This document shows positions 7,529-15,653 of a stretch of DNA of 47,526 nucleotides, in pieces. Position 1 is the stretch's first letter; every line of letters starts with the position of its first letter. The notes under the pieces are model-generated. The model saw only the letters and a list, made by a program, of their open reading frames with translations, ran no database searches and had not been told where the DNA came from. The translations under genes and the position numbers were made by a program. This DNA comes from an uncultured Bacteroidales bacterium (GTDB taxonomy: Bacteria; Bacteroidota; Bacteroidia; Bacteroidales; Paludibacteraceae), in assembly GCA_900317345.1 (NCBI GenBank), contig ONGK01000014.1, positions 1 to 47,526 of the forward strand. Direction: 5' to 3'.

Positions 7529-7948
7529 ATGGAAGTAGTAGGAAAAATCATTCAAGTACTGCCGGCGCAAGAGGGTGTCGGCCGTAACGGCAACCCGTGG
7601 AAAGTGCAGCCGTACGTGCTGGAGACACTGGACCAATACCCCCGCAAAGTGCATTTCGAGGTGTTCGGAGAAGACCGTATCAAACAAAATCCCTGTGAAC
7701 TGGACCAACTGGTGACAGTTAGTTTCGATATAGAGAGCCGTGAGTTCAACGGCCGCTGGTACACGTCTATCCGTGCATGGAAAATCCAGCAAGGCGACAT
7801 GACTCAGGCCGCAGCAGGCGCACAACCGGCAGCACAGCCCGTAGCAGCCGCAGCCCCCGCGCAACCGGCAAACAGCCAAGAGCCGATGGCTAATGTTGAT
7901 CCATTTGATGCTTCTGCAGGTGACGGCACAAGCGATCTGCCCTTCTGA
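7529..7948 (+). CDS. DUF3127 protein with an SSB-like C-terminal tip
   Basis: Residues 1-90 match the DUF3127 pattern: VVGKIIQVLPAQEGVGRNG, then YPRKVHFEVFGEDRI, then VTVSFDIESREFNGRWYTSIRAWKI. The fold is probably an OB-type small barrel. The remainder is an Ala/Gln/Pro-rich linker ending in ...SDLPF. This layout (OB fold, flexible low-complexity tail, acidic residue and LPF/IPF tip) is that of single-stranded DNA-binding protein, whose tip recruits repair enzymes. A nucleic-acid role is therefore an inference. The last base of its TGA is the first base of the next gene's ATG. The repair gene recO lies two genes downstream. Confidence 0.85.
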   Translation: MEVVGKIIQVLPAQEGVGRNGNPWKVQPYVLETLDQYPRKVHFEVFGEDRIKQNPCELDQLVTVSFDIESREFNGRWYTSIRAWKIQQGDMTQAAAGAQPAAQPVAAAAPAQPANSQEPMANVDPFDASAGDGTSDLPF

Positions 7949-8904
7949 TGCGCAGGTGGATTAGAATCATATTTATCAGCCTTTTGCTGGCGGGCGGTGC
8001 AGTGCTCTGCATCGTCCGTTGGCAGGCTTGGTTCGGCATGCCGGCCGAACCACAATGGACGGGCGACACGCTCCGCTATGTATTCCCCACTCCGTTAGCC
8101 TACAGCCAACAGTGGTCGGAGCAGGAGGATTACACCATCCTCGTGCTTGGCGACATCCATAACAGGCTGACGCGTGCCGACTACGACACTTTGGCAGCCC
8201 GCGTACCGCAAGCAGATGCATTGGCACAGGCTGGCGACTGGATGGACAGAGGACAGGAATACTACTATCAACTGCTGCTGCGCGAATGGACCAACAGCGC
8301 CTTATATGGTATGCCCGTCATTGCATGCCCGGGCAACCATGAATACTCTAAAGGCCTGAAAAAAGAACTCTCGCCGGTATGGAGCAAAGCTTTCGTGGTG
8401 CTGTACAACGGCCCTACGGACGTTCCCGGAGCCACGTATTACGAAGACCTGCCGGGCATGCGGTTCATCGTTATTGACACCAACCCGCTCGACCGTTTGG
8501 CATACCTCACACGCACGCTGACATGGTTGCGCAAAATTATCAACGGTGCAGACAACCGTTATATTGTTGTCATGATGCACCACCCCGTCCTCTCAGCCGG
8601 AAGAGGACGATTCAACGTACTCATTTATGCTGCTTTCCGCCATGTGCTGAAGGATGCCGACCTCGTCATCGCCGGACATGACCACAGTTATATGCGCTCT
8701 AAGAACTTCGTTGTTCTCAATGCTGCCGGTATCCCCAAAAAGCAACATTCGTGCCCGTATGCAGACGTGACAGACAGTGTTCCCACCTACGGTGTTCTGA
8801 CTATCCAAGAGGCAATGACTGACATGCCGCAGGCTATGGATTTCAAAGTACATCGCTTCTGCGACGGGACAATAATCGATTCCCTGCATGTACAGCACGA
8901 CTGA
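7948..8904 (+). CDS. Membrane-anchored metallophosphoesterase
   Basis: A single N-terminal membrane segment (about residues 5-23, IIFISLLLAGGAVLCIV) is followed by a calcineurin-like phosphoesterase domain. The five metal-binding blocks are visible: LGDIHNR, AGDWMDRG, CPGNHEY, MMHHPVL and GHDHSYM. The catalytic domain should face the periplasm. The substrate is unknown; related proteins act on phosphomonoesters, phosphodiesters or nucleotides. The start ATG shares one base with the stop of the DUF3127 gene, and the 3' end overlaps recO by 17 bases, so the three are translated from one transcript. Confidence 0.88.
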   Translation: MRRWIRIIFISLLLAGGAVLCIVRWQAWFGMPAEPQWTGDTLRYVFPTPLAYSQQWSEQEDYTILVLGDIHNRLTRADYDTLAARVPQADALAQAGDWMDRGQEYYYQLLLREWTNSALYGMPVIACPGNHEYSKGLKKELSPVWSKAFVVLYNGPTDVPGATYYEDLPGMRFIVIDTNPLDRLAYLTRTLTWLRKIINGADNRYIVVMMHHPVLSAGRGRFNVLIYAAFRHVLKDADLVIAGHDHSYMRSKNFVVLNAAGIPKKQHSCPYADVTDSVPTYGVLTIQEAMTDMPQAMDFKVHRFCDGTIIDSLHVQHD

Positions 8905-9496
8905 CGCGATAGTATTGTCGCTCCAGCCGCACACCGACAGAGCACATATCCTTCACGCGTACACACGCGCAAGCGGGCGCATTAATTATAAGGTGTTCGG
9001 CCTCGGCAAGCACCATGCAGCCGGCCTCTATTCGCCTCTGTCTATTATTCAAATCACCGCGAACCACACCTCCGCGCAGATGCCTACCATCAAAGAAGCC
9101 GTCAGTCTGTCCGCCAATGGCAGGCAATCGTCTATTGATGCCACAATCTATAAACAAACCATTCGGCTATTCATCTGCGAGGTGCTCTACCATGTGCTGC
9201 GTCACCCTATGCAGGATGAACCGATGTTCGACTTCATCGCCGAAGCAGCACAGATGCTGGACCAGACAGAAGAACCGCAGAATTTCCACCTGCAGTTTCT
9301 ATCCGGTTTGGCAGCCAAACTGGGCTTTGCCATTCCTGAGGACCATAGTCTATCCTCTCTCACCCGTGAAATATATCCTCAAACCCGTTCTGAACGTCGG
9401 GAACAATTGCGCGCCTTATGCGCCTATTTCGCCGAGCATGTCGAGACATGGGAAGACCCAAAGTCGCTGGATATTCTGATGGAAGTATTCGATTAA
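8888..9496 (+). CDS. recO: DNA repair protein RecO (Bacteroidota type)
   Basis: RecO helps load RecA on gapped single-stranded DNA with RecR and RecF. The N-terminal OB-fold region reads TDAIVLSLQPHTDRAHILHAYTRASGRINYKVFG. The helical half carries LFICEVLYHVLRHPMQDEPMFDFI and HLQFLSGLAAKLGF, as in the short Bacteroidota forms. The length of 202 is somewhat shorter than the usual 230-245, and I see no zinc-finger cysteines. It overlaps the metallophosphoesterase by 17 bases and ends 3 bases from the convergent transporter gene. Confidence 0.85.
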   Translation: MYSTTDAIVLSLQPHTDRAHILHAYTRASGRINYKVFGLGKHHAAGLYSPLSIIQITANHTSAQMPTIKEAVSLSANGRQSSIDATIYKQTIRLFICEVLYHVLRHPMQDEPMFDFIAEAAQMLDQTEEPQNFHLQFLSGLAAKLGFAIPEDHSLSSLTREIYPQTRSERREQLRALCAYFAEHVETWEDPKSLDILMEVFD

Positions 9497-9499
9497 TGG

Positions 9500-10558
9500 C
9501 TATTTCTTGCGGGCGGCAAGAGTGAGTTGAAGCGAATTGAAAACATTCTGCCAGATGATATAAGCTGCGGCACCGAGCGATGCCATCGGGTTAAGATAGG
9601 TCTGCGCCATCCATACCCCCAATGAGGTATTCTTCTGCCCCAAAGCCTGACCGGCGGTGATACTTGACACGCCTGCCATGGTTGTGGGCGCGGCTGCAGG
9701 ATTGATGAGAACGTCCTGATAATCTCGCCCTTTGCTCGGCGCAGGGAGGCGATAACCGATGAACTTACCAAGGCCAAACTGGATGAGACAGGCAAAGAAA
9801 GAGCTGATAATCAAGATGATTATATTGGTCATCGGCGAGTAGTCATTCGTAGTCGGAGTTTGGAGATATGTGATAACAGTTTGTGTCACCGTGGCGGAAA
9901 GAACGATGATAGAAGCGACCCAAAGATAGAAAGGAATCTGTGCAAGTCCAGGGGACAATTCAAATTCCTTTTGCTCGGCTTCTCCTGCAAGATATTTTCT
10001 TTTATAGTAGAAATTAAAGGCAACTCTCACGAGCCAGGCAAGGCAAAACGGACCCAGCAAGAGCGGCCCTATGCGGCTGAGAAGGAGTAGAAACGCCGGC
10101 CAGAAATACGTAGAGAACTGAAGCTCGGAAATAAGTTGCGCATCCTGGCTTATCAAAGGGAAAGTGGCTGGAACAATGATGGTTGTGGCAAAGTTAGAAA
10201 GGAGCGTAAAGGTGGTAAGATTTTGTATCGAACCACCCAACTTACCGGCGATAATCGGCGCAGCCGTGGCTGTAGGCATGATAAAACACATGAGCATACC
10301 TTGCGCCAATATAGGATTATGGGTGAAAGTGATGAGTGCGAAGTATACAATGAGGCTGAGCGACAGTTGCACACCCAGAACAACCCAATGCCAACGATGC
10401 AAGCGCAAGTCCAGCGGGTTCACCTTGCAGAATGTAAAGAACAACATAAAGAAAATCAGCCATGGCAAGATAGGGCTGAGTGTCAGAAGCCACTTGTAAC
10501 CGAAGGCACCTATGAGCATCGAGAACCAAAGCGCGTTGGAGTCAAAGAGACGTTTCAT
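9500..10558 (-). CDS. BASS-family (bile acid:sodium symporter-like) transporter
   Basis: The protein is an integral membrane protein with about nine or ten hydrophobic segments. It starts MKRLFDSNALWFSMLIGAFGYKWLL and has the family motifs MPTATAAPIIAGKLGG and NPAAAPTTMAGVSSITAGQALG. Such carriers move organic anions with Na+; the substrate here is unknown. I chose the ATG at 10558 because everything upstream in frame overlaps dus and is not hydrophobic. Between dus and this gene lies a short repeat-like tract (AACGACTAACGCTCAACGACC, 10563-10583), and a similar sequence encodes TNDYSPMTN within this protein (about 9830-9865). It is the last gene of the minus-strand gldD unit. Confidence 0.85.
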   Translation of the reverse strand: MKRLFDSNALWFSMLIGAFGYKWLLTLSPILPWLIFFMLFFTFCKVNPLDLRLHRWHWVVLGVQLSLSLIVYFALITFTHNPILAQGMLMCFIMPTATAAPIIAGKLGGSIQNLTTFTLLSNFATTIIVPATFPLISQDAQLISELQFSTYFWPAFLLLLSRIGPLLLGPFCLAWLVRVAFNFYYKRKYLAGEAEQKEFELSPGLAQIPFYLWVASIIVLSATVTQTVITYLQTPTTNDYSPMTNIIILIISSFFACLIQFGLGKFIGYRLPAPSKGRDYQDVLINPAAAPTTMAGVSSITAGQALGQKNTSLGVWMAQTYLNPMASLGAAAYIIWQNVFNSLQLTLAARKK

Positions 10559-10571
10559 TGGTCGTTGAGCG

Positions 10572-11609
10572 TTAGTCGTTGGAATAATGGGATACAATCT
10601 CGTCCATGATGGCAAACACTTCATCTTTGGTATCAGCGCGGAGAAGGGCGATGCGAGTCTGCTTAAAATCCGCCAAACCTTTAAAAACGGGTGAAGCAGC
10701 GAAATGCCGACGGGAATGAATAATCCCTTTGCGTTCGTCATTGCCGCACCAGGTAATGGAATCTAAAACGTGCTCTTTCAAGACCGCAACTTTCTCCGCC
10801 ATGGATTGCGGTGCAGGGAGTCCCTTCATTTCAGCGAAGAGCCATGGAGCGCCGAAAGTGGCACGACCAATCATAATAGCGTCCACACCGTATTGATTGA
10901 AACATTCCCTTGCGCGCTCAGGCGTACCAACGTCCCCGTTGCCAATAATGGGTATGTGTATACGCGGTGAGTTTTTTACTTCACCGATGAGCGTCCAGTC
11001 CGCTTCGCCGCGGTACATCTGGCTGCGCGTACGACCGTGGATTGCCAGTTCCTGAATGCCGCAATCTTGAAGACATTCCGCTAAAGAGACGATGAACGTC
11101 TCTTTGGTATTGGCGTTGGCTATTGACAAACCGAGGGGGTTGACGCGGGGTAGTAGGTCGTTCTCATCCCAGCCGAGGCGAGTCTTGGCGGTGACAGGCG
11201 TATGCACGGCATTGACAACCGCTTTGGTTATCTCCAGCATCTTCGGCACATCGCGCAGCAATCCTGCGCCAGCTCCTTTACCTGCCACTTTCTTCACCGG
11301 ACAACCGAAATTGATGTCTATGAAGTCAGGGTGCGCCGCCTCTACGATACGCGCCGCCTCTGCCATTGCTTCCGGCTCACGGCCATAAATCTGTATTGCC
11401 ACAGGCCGTTCAGCATCAGAGATGGTCAGTTTGCGCATAGTGGAGGCCACATCGCGTACGAGCGCATCAGCATTGACAAACTCGGTATAAACGCGGTCAG
11501 CTCCATAGCGCTTGCATAGCGCTCTAAATGCCGGATCCGTAACGTCCTCCATCGGAGCCAGATAAAGAGCGTTGCGCTCTGACCACTGCGCAGAAAGACT
11601 ACTTTCCAT
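10572..11609 (-). CDS. tRNA-dihydrouridine synthase
   Basis: Dus reduces specific uridines in tRNA to dihydrouridine using FMN and NADPH. The N-terminal APMEDVTD, the INFGCPVKKVAGKGAGAGLL segment, AKTRLGW, AIHGRTRSQMY and the FMN-phosphate motif IIGNGDVGTPE...DAIMIGRATFGAPW are all present. Cys103, in NFGCP, is the expected catalytic acid. The length of 345 is typical. The gene overlaps the 3' end of pgpH by 11 bases and is followed 13 bases later by the transporter, so it lies within one operon. Which of the DusA, B or C site specificities applies cannot be decided by reading; it looks most like DusB. Confidence 0.93.
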   Translation of the reverse strand: MESSLSAQWSERNALYLAPMEDVTDPAFRALCKRYGADRVYTEFVNADALVRDVASTMRKLTISDAERPVAIQIYGREPEAMAEAARIVEAAHPDFIDINFGCPVKKVAGKGAGAGLLRDVPKMLEITKAVVNAVHTPVTAKTRLGWDENDLLPRVNPLGLSIANANTKETFIVSLAECLQDCGIQELAIHGRTRSQMYRGEADWTLIGEVKNSPRIHIPIIGNGDVGTPERARECFNQYGVDAIMIGRATFGAPWLFAEMKGLPAPQSMAEKVAVLKEHVLDSITWCGNDERKGIIHSRRHFAASPVFKGLADFKQTRIALLRADTKDEVFAIMDEIVSHYSND

Positions 11610-13488
11610 TATTCAACGTCGGATAGCTGATGCGGTGATGATTGATGGCGGTGAGCCGGGAGGTGAACACGCGGCGGATGTCCTCCACATCCTTGAAACT
11701 GAGTTTAGTTTCGGCAAACTGTCCGTCTGCAATCTGGCTCTCAATCATTTGATTGACAGCCTCAGCAACAGAGGCTTCCGAGAAATCTGTCAGGCTGCGA
11801 GAACGCGCTTCTATTGCGTCCGCCATCATGAGGACGGCTCCTTCCACCGTGGTCGGTTTACTGCCCGGATAGCGGAATAGTGACTCGTCCACAGTCTCAT
11901 TGGGGTGCTCGTTGCAATAGGTGTTATAAAAATAGCGTACCAGCGAAGTGCCGTGGTGAGTAGTGATGAAGTTGATTAGTGCCTCCGGCAAGTGGTGTTT
12001 CCTGGCGAGTTTCTCACCCTCGGTAACATGCGAAATGACCACTTGTGCCGCATCACGCGGATCCATCTTCAGCAGCGGATTATCCACGCCATTCTGGTTT
12101 TCCACAAAATAGAGCGGATCCACCATTTTGCCGATATCATGATATAATGCACCTGTACGTACGAGCAGCGCATTGGCTCCAATGGCTTTCGCTGCCTCTG
12201 CAGCGAGGTTCGATACCTGCATAGAGTGCTGGAAGGTGCCGGGTGCTTTCTCTGCCAACTGGTGCAGCAAATCCGAGTTGATATCGGTCAGTTCCACAAG
12301 CGTGATAGACGAGACGAAATGAAACATCTTCTCGAAGGAATAAATCAGGCCGTAGCAGCCAATGGTAAGCAGTGCACAAATAGCGAAATACAAGTACATC
12401 CACGGATCAATGGACGTGAAGACACCTGTCTGCGCAAAGGTGATAGCAGTATAAGCGACCGTCTGTGCCAGGAGGATCCATGCGGCAGTTTGGACGAGTT
12501 GCGCACGGCGTGTCATGTCGGACAGCGAGCTGACAGCCACCATACCACCGACGATTTCTATAAAGAAGAACTCCACGGGCGCGGGCACGACAACAGAGGT
12601 GATGAGAATGGTCGTATAATGCAAATAGAGCGCGGTACGGGAATCCAAGAAGACACGCGTCAGGATAGGCACCCATGCAAAGGGAACGAGGTACACAGAG
12701 AGATTGAACCTCAATGCCAAACATGCCAATGCAATCACAATAAACATCTGCAGGCAATAGAAGAGCACTGTGGAGGTTGACTGGAGATAGTTAAGTCGGA
12801 ACACATAAAGATAAATGACGAGGAGACTGAGGAACAGTACAACCAAGATAGCCTCCCCAATAAAAGAGATTGCACGCTGTTTATGACCCAACGAATCGTC
12901 TTCATATGCGCGGCGCAAAGACTGCAAAATCTGATAGTTACGCTCAGTAACCAATTCCCCCTTATCGATAATTTTCTCGCCTTTTTGGACGAGTCCCTGC
13001 GTGGGCGATAGTGAGGAGAGCAACTTTGTTTGCATCTGCTCGGTGAGCAAAGTGTCGCGGATGAGGCTCTGGTCGCAATTGTAACCGAAATGCTCGTACG
13101 CCGATTTCGGTGTATATACCTCGGACATCGAATAGGTCTTGTATGCACCTTTCTGCTGCACAGAGATGCGTGAAAAGCCGTTCTCATCCAGCCAGTCTTT
13201 CTCCTGTAACGAGATGACGAGCACCTGCCGCTGCGCACCGCGGATATATTTGTAGCAAGGTGTGAAACTGGACAGCAACTGTTTTTGCTCCTTCTCCATC
13301 TGTTCGTCAGACTTGTAGATGGGGAAATCGAAATCCGCAGTCAGTTTGGAGTAGCCCCATGGTTTACCTATCTCATAATGATATCGGAATGAATTACTAT
13401 AGCGCGGGAAGATAAGCACTATAACGGTTGCCAGAAGGGCGAAAGCTCCGAGTCGGAATGCTGCAGATGGGATGTTGGGTATTTTCAT
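11599..13488 (-). CDS. pgpH: 7TM-HD family phosphodiesterase (PgpH-like)
   Basis: Enzymes of this family hydrolyse the second messenger c-di-AMP. The order is one N-terminal membrane helix (about 12-27), an extracytoplasmic region (about 30-205) with QGLVQKGEKIIDKGELV, about seven membrane helices (208-385), and a cytoplasmic HD domain. HD landmarks are H421 (GTFQHSMQV), the H450-D451 pair (YHDIGKM), VISHVTEGEKLA and MMADAIEARSRS. The length of 629 is slightly below common Bacteroidota forms. Its ATG overlaps the tadA stop as ATGA, and its 3' end overlaps dus by 11 bases. Confidence 0.92.
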   Translation of the reverse strand: MKIPNIPSAAFRLGAFALLATVIVLIFPRYSNSFRYHYEIGKPWGYSKLTADFDFPIYKSDEQMEKEQKQLLSSFTPCYKYIRGAQRQVLVISLQEKDWLDENGFSRISVQQKGAYKTYSMSEVYTPKSAYEHFGYNCDQSLIRDTLLTEQMQTKLLSSLSPTQGLVQKGEKIIDKGELVTERNYQILQSLRRAYEDDSLGHKQRAISFIGEAILVVLFLSLLVIYLYVFRLNYLQSTSTVLFYCLQMFIVIALACLALRFNLSVYLVPFAWVPILTRVFLDSRTALYLHYTTILITSVVVPAPVEFFFIEIVGGMVAVSSLSDMTRRAQLVQTAAWILLAQTVAYTAITFAQTGVFTSIDPWMYLYFAICALLTIGCYGLIYSFEKMFHFVSSITLVELTDINSDLLHQLAEKAPGTFQHSMQVSNLAAEAAKAIGANALLVRTGALYHDIGKMVDPLYFVENQNGVDNPLLKMDPRDAAQVVISHVTEGEKLARKHHLPEALINFITTHHGTSLVRYFYNTYCNEHPNETVDESLFRYPGSKPTTVEGAVLMMADAIEARSRSLTDFSEASVAEAVNQMIESQIADGQFAETKLSFKDVEDIRRVFTSRLTAINHHRISYPTLNNGK

Positions 13489-13922
13489 TTTCGTTTATTG
13501 TGAAAAAATTCTTGTATCAGTTGACGGCAGTCGTTTTCGAGGATGCCGGCAGTTACGGTAGCTTTTGGATGCAACACACGCGGGGCATACACAGTGTATC
13601 CGCGTTTTGGGTCTGCTACGCCATAGACTATACGGTTTATCTGCGCCCATCCTATGGCACCTGCGCACATTGAGCATGGTTCTACCGTCACATAGAGCGT
13701 TGCATCCGGAATATATTTGCCTCCTACGGTCTGCGCGGCAGCGGTGAGTGCCTGCATCTCCGCGTGCGCAGTGACGTCTTGCAGTGTCTCGGTAAGGTTA
13801 TGCCCACGGCCGATGATGCGGCCATGCGACACAATGACGCAACCGATAGGCACTTCATCTTTAGCAAGCGCTTTCTGAGCCTCTGCAAGGGCGAGAGACA
13901 TATATTTTTCGTCATCGTTCAT
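13485..13922 (-). CDS. tadA: tRNA-specific adenosine deaminase
   Basis: TadA converts A34 to inosine in tRNA-Arg(ACG), enlarging codon reading. The zinc-deaminase motifs are H-A-E (HAEMQAL) and PCSMC further on. VPIGCVIV and NLTETLQDVTAHAEM are typical. The ATG at 13922 overlaps the gldD stop as ATGA; an alternative in-frame ATG two codons earlier (13928) is equally possible. Its own stop overlaps the pgpH start by the same four-base arrangement, so gldD, tadA and pgpH are tightly coupled. Confidence 0.95.
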   Translation of the reverse strand: MNDDEKYMSLALAEAQKALAKDEVPIGCVIVSHGRIIGRGHNLTETLQDVTAHAEMQALTAAAQTVGGKYIPDATLYVTVEPCSMCAGAIGWAQINRIVYGVADPKRGYTVYAPRVLHPKATVTAGILENDCRQLIQEFFHNKRK

Positions 13923-14485
13923 TTCCATTCAAAGGACTCCACCATGCGGAGCACATCAGTCCGCAGATAGTTATACACTGGTGCCAGCGAATCAGCATTC
14001 GGCGGGCAGTTGCAATAGACCGAAGCACGGAAGAAATGGTGGATAGAGTCTGTCACGAAGAACTGGCAAGATGAAGCCGTATTTCCTTCTAAATCAAATA
14101 ACACACCATAGACATGAGCTTCCGGATGCGCATATTCCCTTTCGGGTATGGCGCTGGCAAACGAAGCATTGCGATAAACGAAATCGAGAGCATCGTTGGT
14201 CAGTTCCCGCAGGTTGTCACGCACCGGTTTATACGAGCAATGAATGGTGGCATCCAAAGCGGGATAGTAGAGATTTATCCAGTACGGCTCGTCCGCACGC
14301 GGCTGAACCTGCGCGTTGACAGAAAGTGCAAAAGTGTATGGATAAGTGGCATTGACACTGGAGAAAGGCACGTACGCTGTGTCCGGCGGCGTGATGCGGT
14401 AGTAGCCATATGGCTTAGGCGTGCTACCTTTGCTACACGCTATAACCACCATTCCAACTATGCTTAAAATAACTATTTTCCGCAT
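13919..14485 (-). CDS. gldD: Gliding motility lipoprotein GldD
   Basis: The protein starts with a lipoprotein signal ending VVIAC (Cys17). The mature part has PKPYGYYRI near its start, YPYTF, WINLYYPALDATIHCSYK, a VYGVLFDLEGNTASSCQFFVTDS segment, PNADSLAPV and the final VESFEW. This series is what I know of GldD, an outer-membrane-associated lipoprotein needed for gliding and type IX secretion in Flavobacterium and conserved in many Bacteroidota. The length of 188 is normal. A promoter lies at 14505-14535. It leads an operon with tadA, pgpH, dus and a transporter. Confidence 0.88.
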   Translation of the reverse strand: MRKIVILSIVGMVVIACSKGSTPKPYGYYRITPPDTAYVPFSSVNATYPYTFALSVNAQVQPRADEPYWINLYYPALDATIHCSYKPVRDNLRELTNDALDFVYRNASFASAIPEREYAHPEAHVYGVLFDLEGNTASSCQFFVTDSIHHFFRASVYCNCPPNADSLAPVYNYLRTDVLRMVESFEWK

Positions 14486-14504
14486 GCTCCAAAACTTTGC
14501 GGTG

Positions 14505-14535
14505 CAAAGTTACTGCTTTTTTTTGACATATGCAA
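14505..14535 (-). promoter_or_regulatory. Promoter of the gldD operon
   Basis: On the minus strand TTG (14535-14533), 20 bases with a long A run, and TAACTTTG (14512-14505) match the consensus. The -33 box overlaps the T tract of the terminator that ends the upstream panD-tgt-lpt unit. Confidence 0.78.
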
Positions 14536-14562
14536 AAAAAAGCGACTTTTGAATCGCTTTTT
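14534..14562 (-). terminator. Terminator of the panD-tgt-lpt unit
   Basis: AAAAAGCGA (14537-14545) and TCGCTTTTT (14554-14562) form a nine-pair stem with an eight-base loop. On the minus strand it ends in a run of eight T. It lies 18 bases after the permease stop codon. Confidence 0.85.
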
Positions 14563-14579
14563 CTGCTGATGGCTATTGG

Positions 14580-15653
14580 TTATTTGCTTGCACGGATGTA
14601 GAGCGGAATAGAAAGAGCGAGAAAAACAAAATTAGGCAACCACGCGGCCATGAAAGGCGACATCACATTATTGACAGAGAAAGTGGTGCTAACCGTAGAG
14701 AAAAGGATATATGCCGCCGTGAGCACAACGCCAACCCCCAGGTTCTTTCCCATACCACCGCGCACGCGTCGGCTGGACATAGTGACACCCAATAGCGTCA
14801 TGATAAACGCTCCAAGCGGTGAGGCCCATCGCTTATGGTACTCTACCTCAAATGCCTTCACATTGCCACTGCCGCGTTCACGCTGACGCTGCATGTAATG
14901 GCGCAACTCAGGTGTGGTCATCTGCTGTGACTGCTGTGCGGTGACAAACATCTCATCCGGGATGATAGGCAGCGTGATGTCTTTACGACTGCCGCGCTCC
15001 AGTGTTTCACGCATATCATCAAACGAGCGCTGGGTATAGTTATCCAGATGCCAGTTGTACAACGAGTCATAATAGATACGATCGGCAGTGGTACGCTCTC
15101 GGAGCGTCTTACCTTCGAATTTCTCAATAGAACATCGGTAGCCGATATTAGAGCGGCGCTGGAATGACTCGATATAAAGAATAGTGCCCGGTTCCACTTC
15201 TAACTGCATATTTCGTGCGTTCTCAGAAGTGAAGTGCTCAATATACTTGTCCGTGAAATGAAGCATACGCTCCGAACTCTTCGGTATGACCCATCCGCCC
15301 AAAAAGACACCTAATACAAAAAGCAAGGCGGCAGAGAGGGCATACGGGACCATCAGCCGGTGATAACTCATACCTGTAGCCTGCATGGCGATGATTTCCG
15401 AGTTACCCGCCAGTTTGCTGGTAAAATATATAACCGCAATGAAGATGAACAGCGAACTGAACATATTCATATAATACGGGATGAATGGCAGATAGTAGTC
15501 TAGGATTATCTCTTTCAGAGGCACCTGGTTCTCAAAGAAATCATCCATCTTCTCCGTGAGATCAAATACGATAGCGATGGACAAAATAAGCACAATGGAG
15601 AAAAAAAATGTGCCTAAGAATTTCTTGATAATATACCAGTCGAGTCGTTTCAC
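14580..15653 (-). CDS. LptF/LptG-family permease (YjgP/YjgQ)
   Basis: LptF and LptG are the membrane subunits of the ABC system that lifts lipopolysaccharide out of the inner membrane. The N-terminal signature RLDWYIIKKFLGTFFFSIV, three early membrane helices with FIAVIYFTSKLAGNSEIIAMQATGMSY, a periplasmic middle (about 140-245) and three C-terminal helices are present. I chose the GTG at 15653 because it overlaps the tgt stop as GTGA and puts the conserved RLDWYIIKKF at the N-terminus; an ATG at 15692 would add 13 residues. Only one family member lies in the window, so F or G cannot be assigned. A terminator follows. Confidence 0.9.
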   Translation of the reverse strand: MKRLDWYIIKKFLGTFFFSIVLILSIAIVFDLTEKMDDFFENQVPLKEIILDYYLPFIPYYMNMFSSLFIFIAVIYFTSKLAGNSEIIAMQATGMSYHRLMVPYALSAALLFVLGVFLGGWVIPKSSERMLHFTDKYIEHFTSENARNMQLEVEPGTILYIESFQRRSNIGYRCSIEKFEGKTLRERTTADRIYYDSLYNWHLDNYTQRSFDDMRETLERGSRKDITLPIIPDEMFVTAQQSQQMTTPELRHYMQRQRERGSGNVKAFEVEYHKRWASPLGAFIMTLLGVTMSSRRVRGGMGKNLGVGVVLTAAYILFSTVSTTFSVNNVMSPFMAAWLPNFVFLALSIPLYIRASK

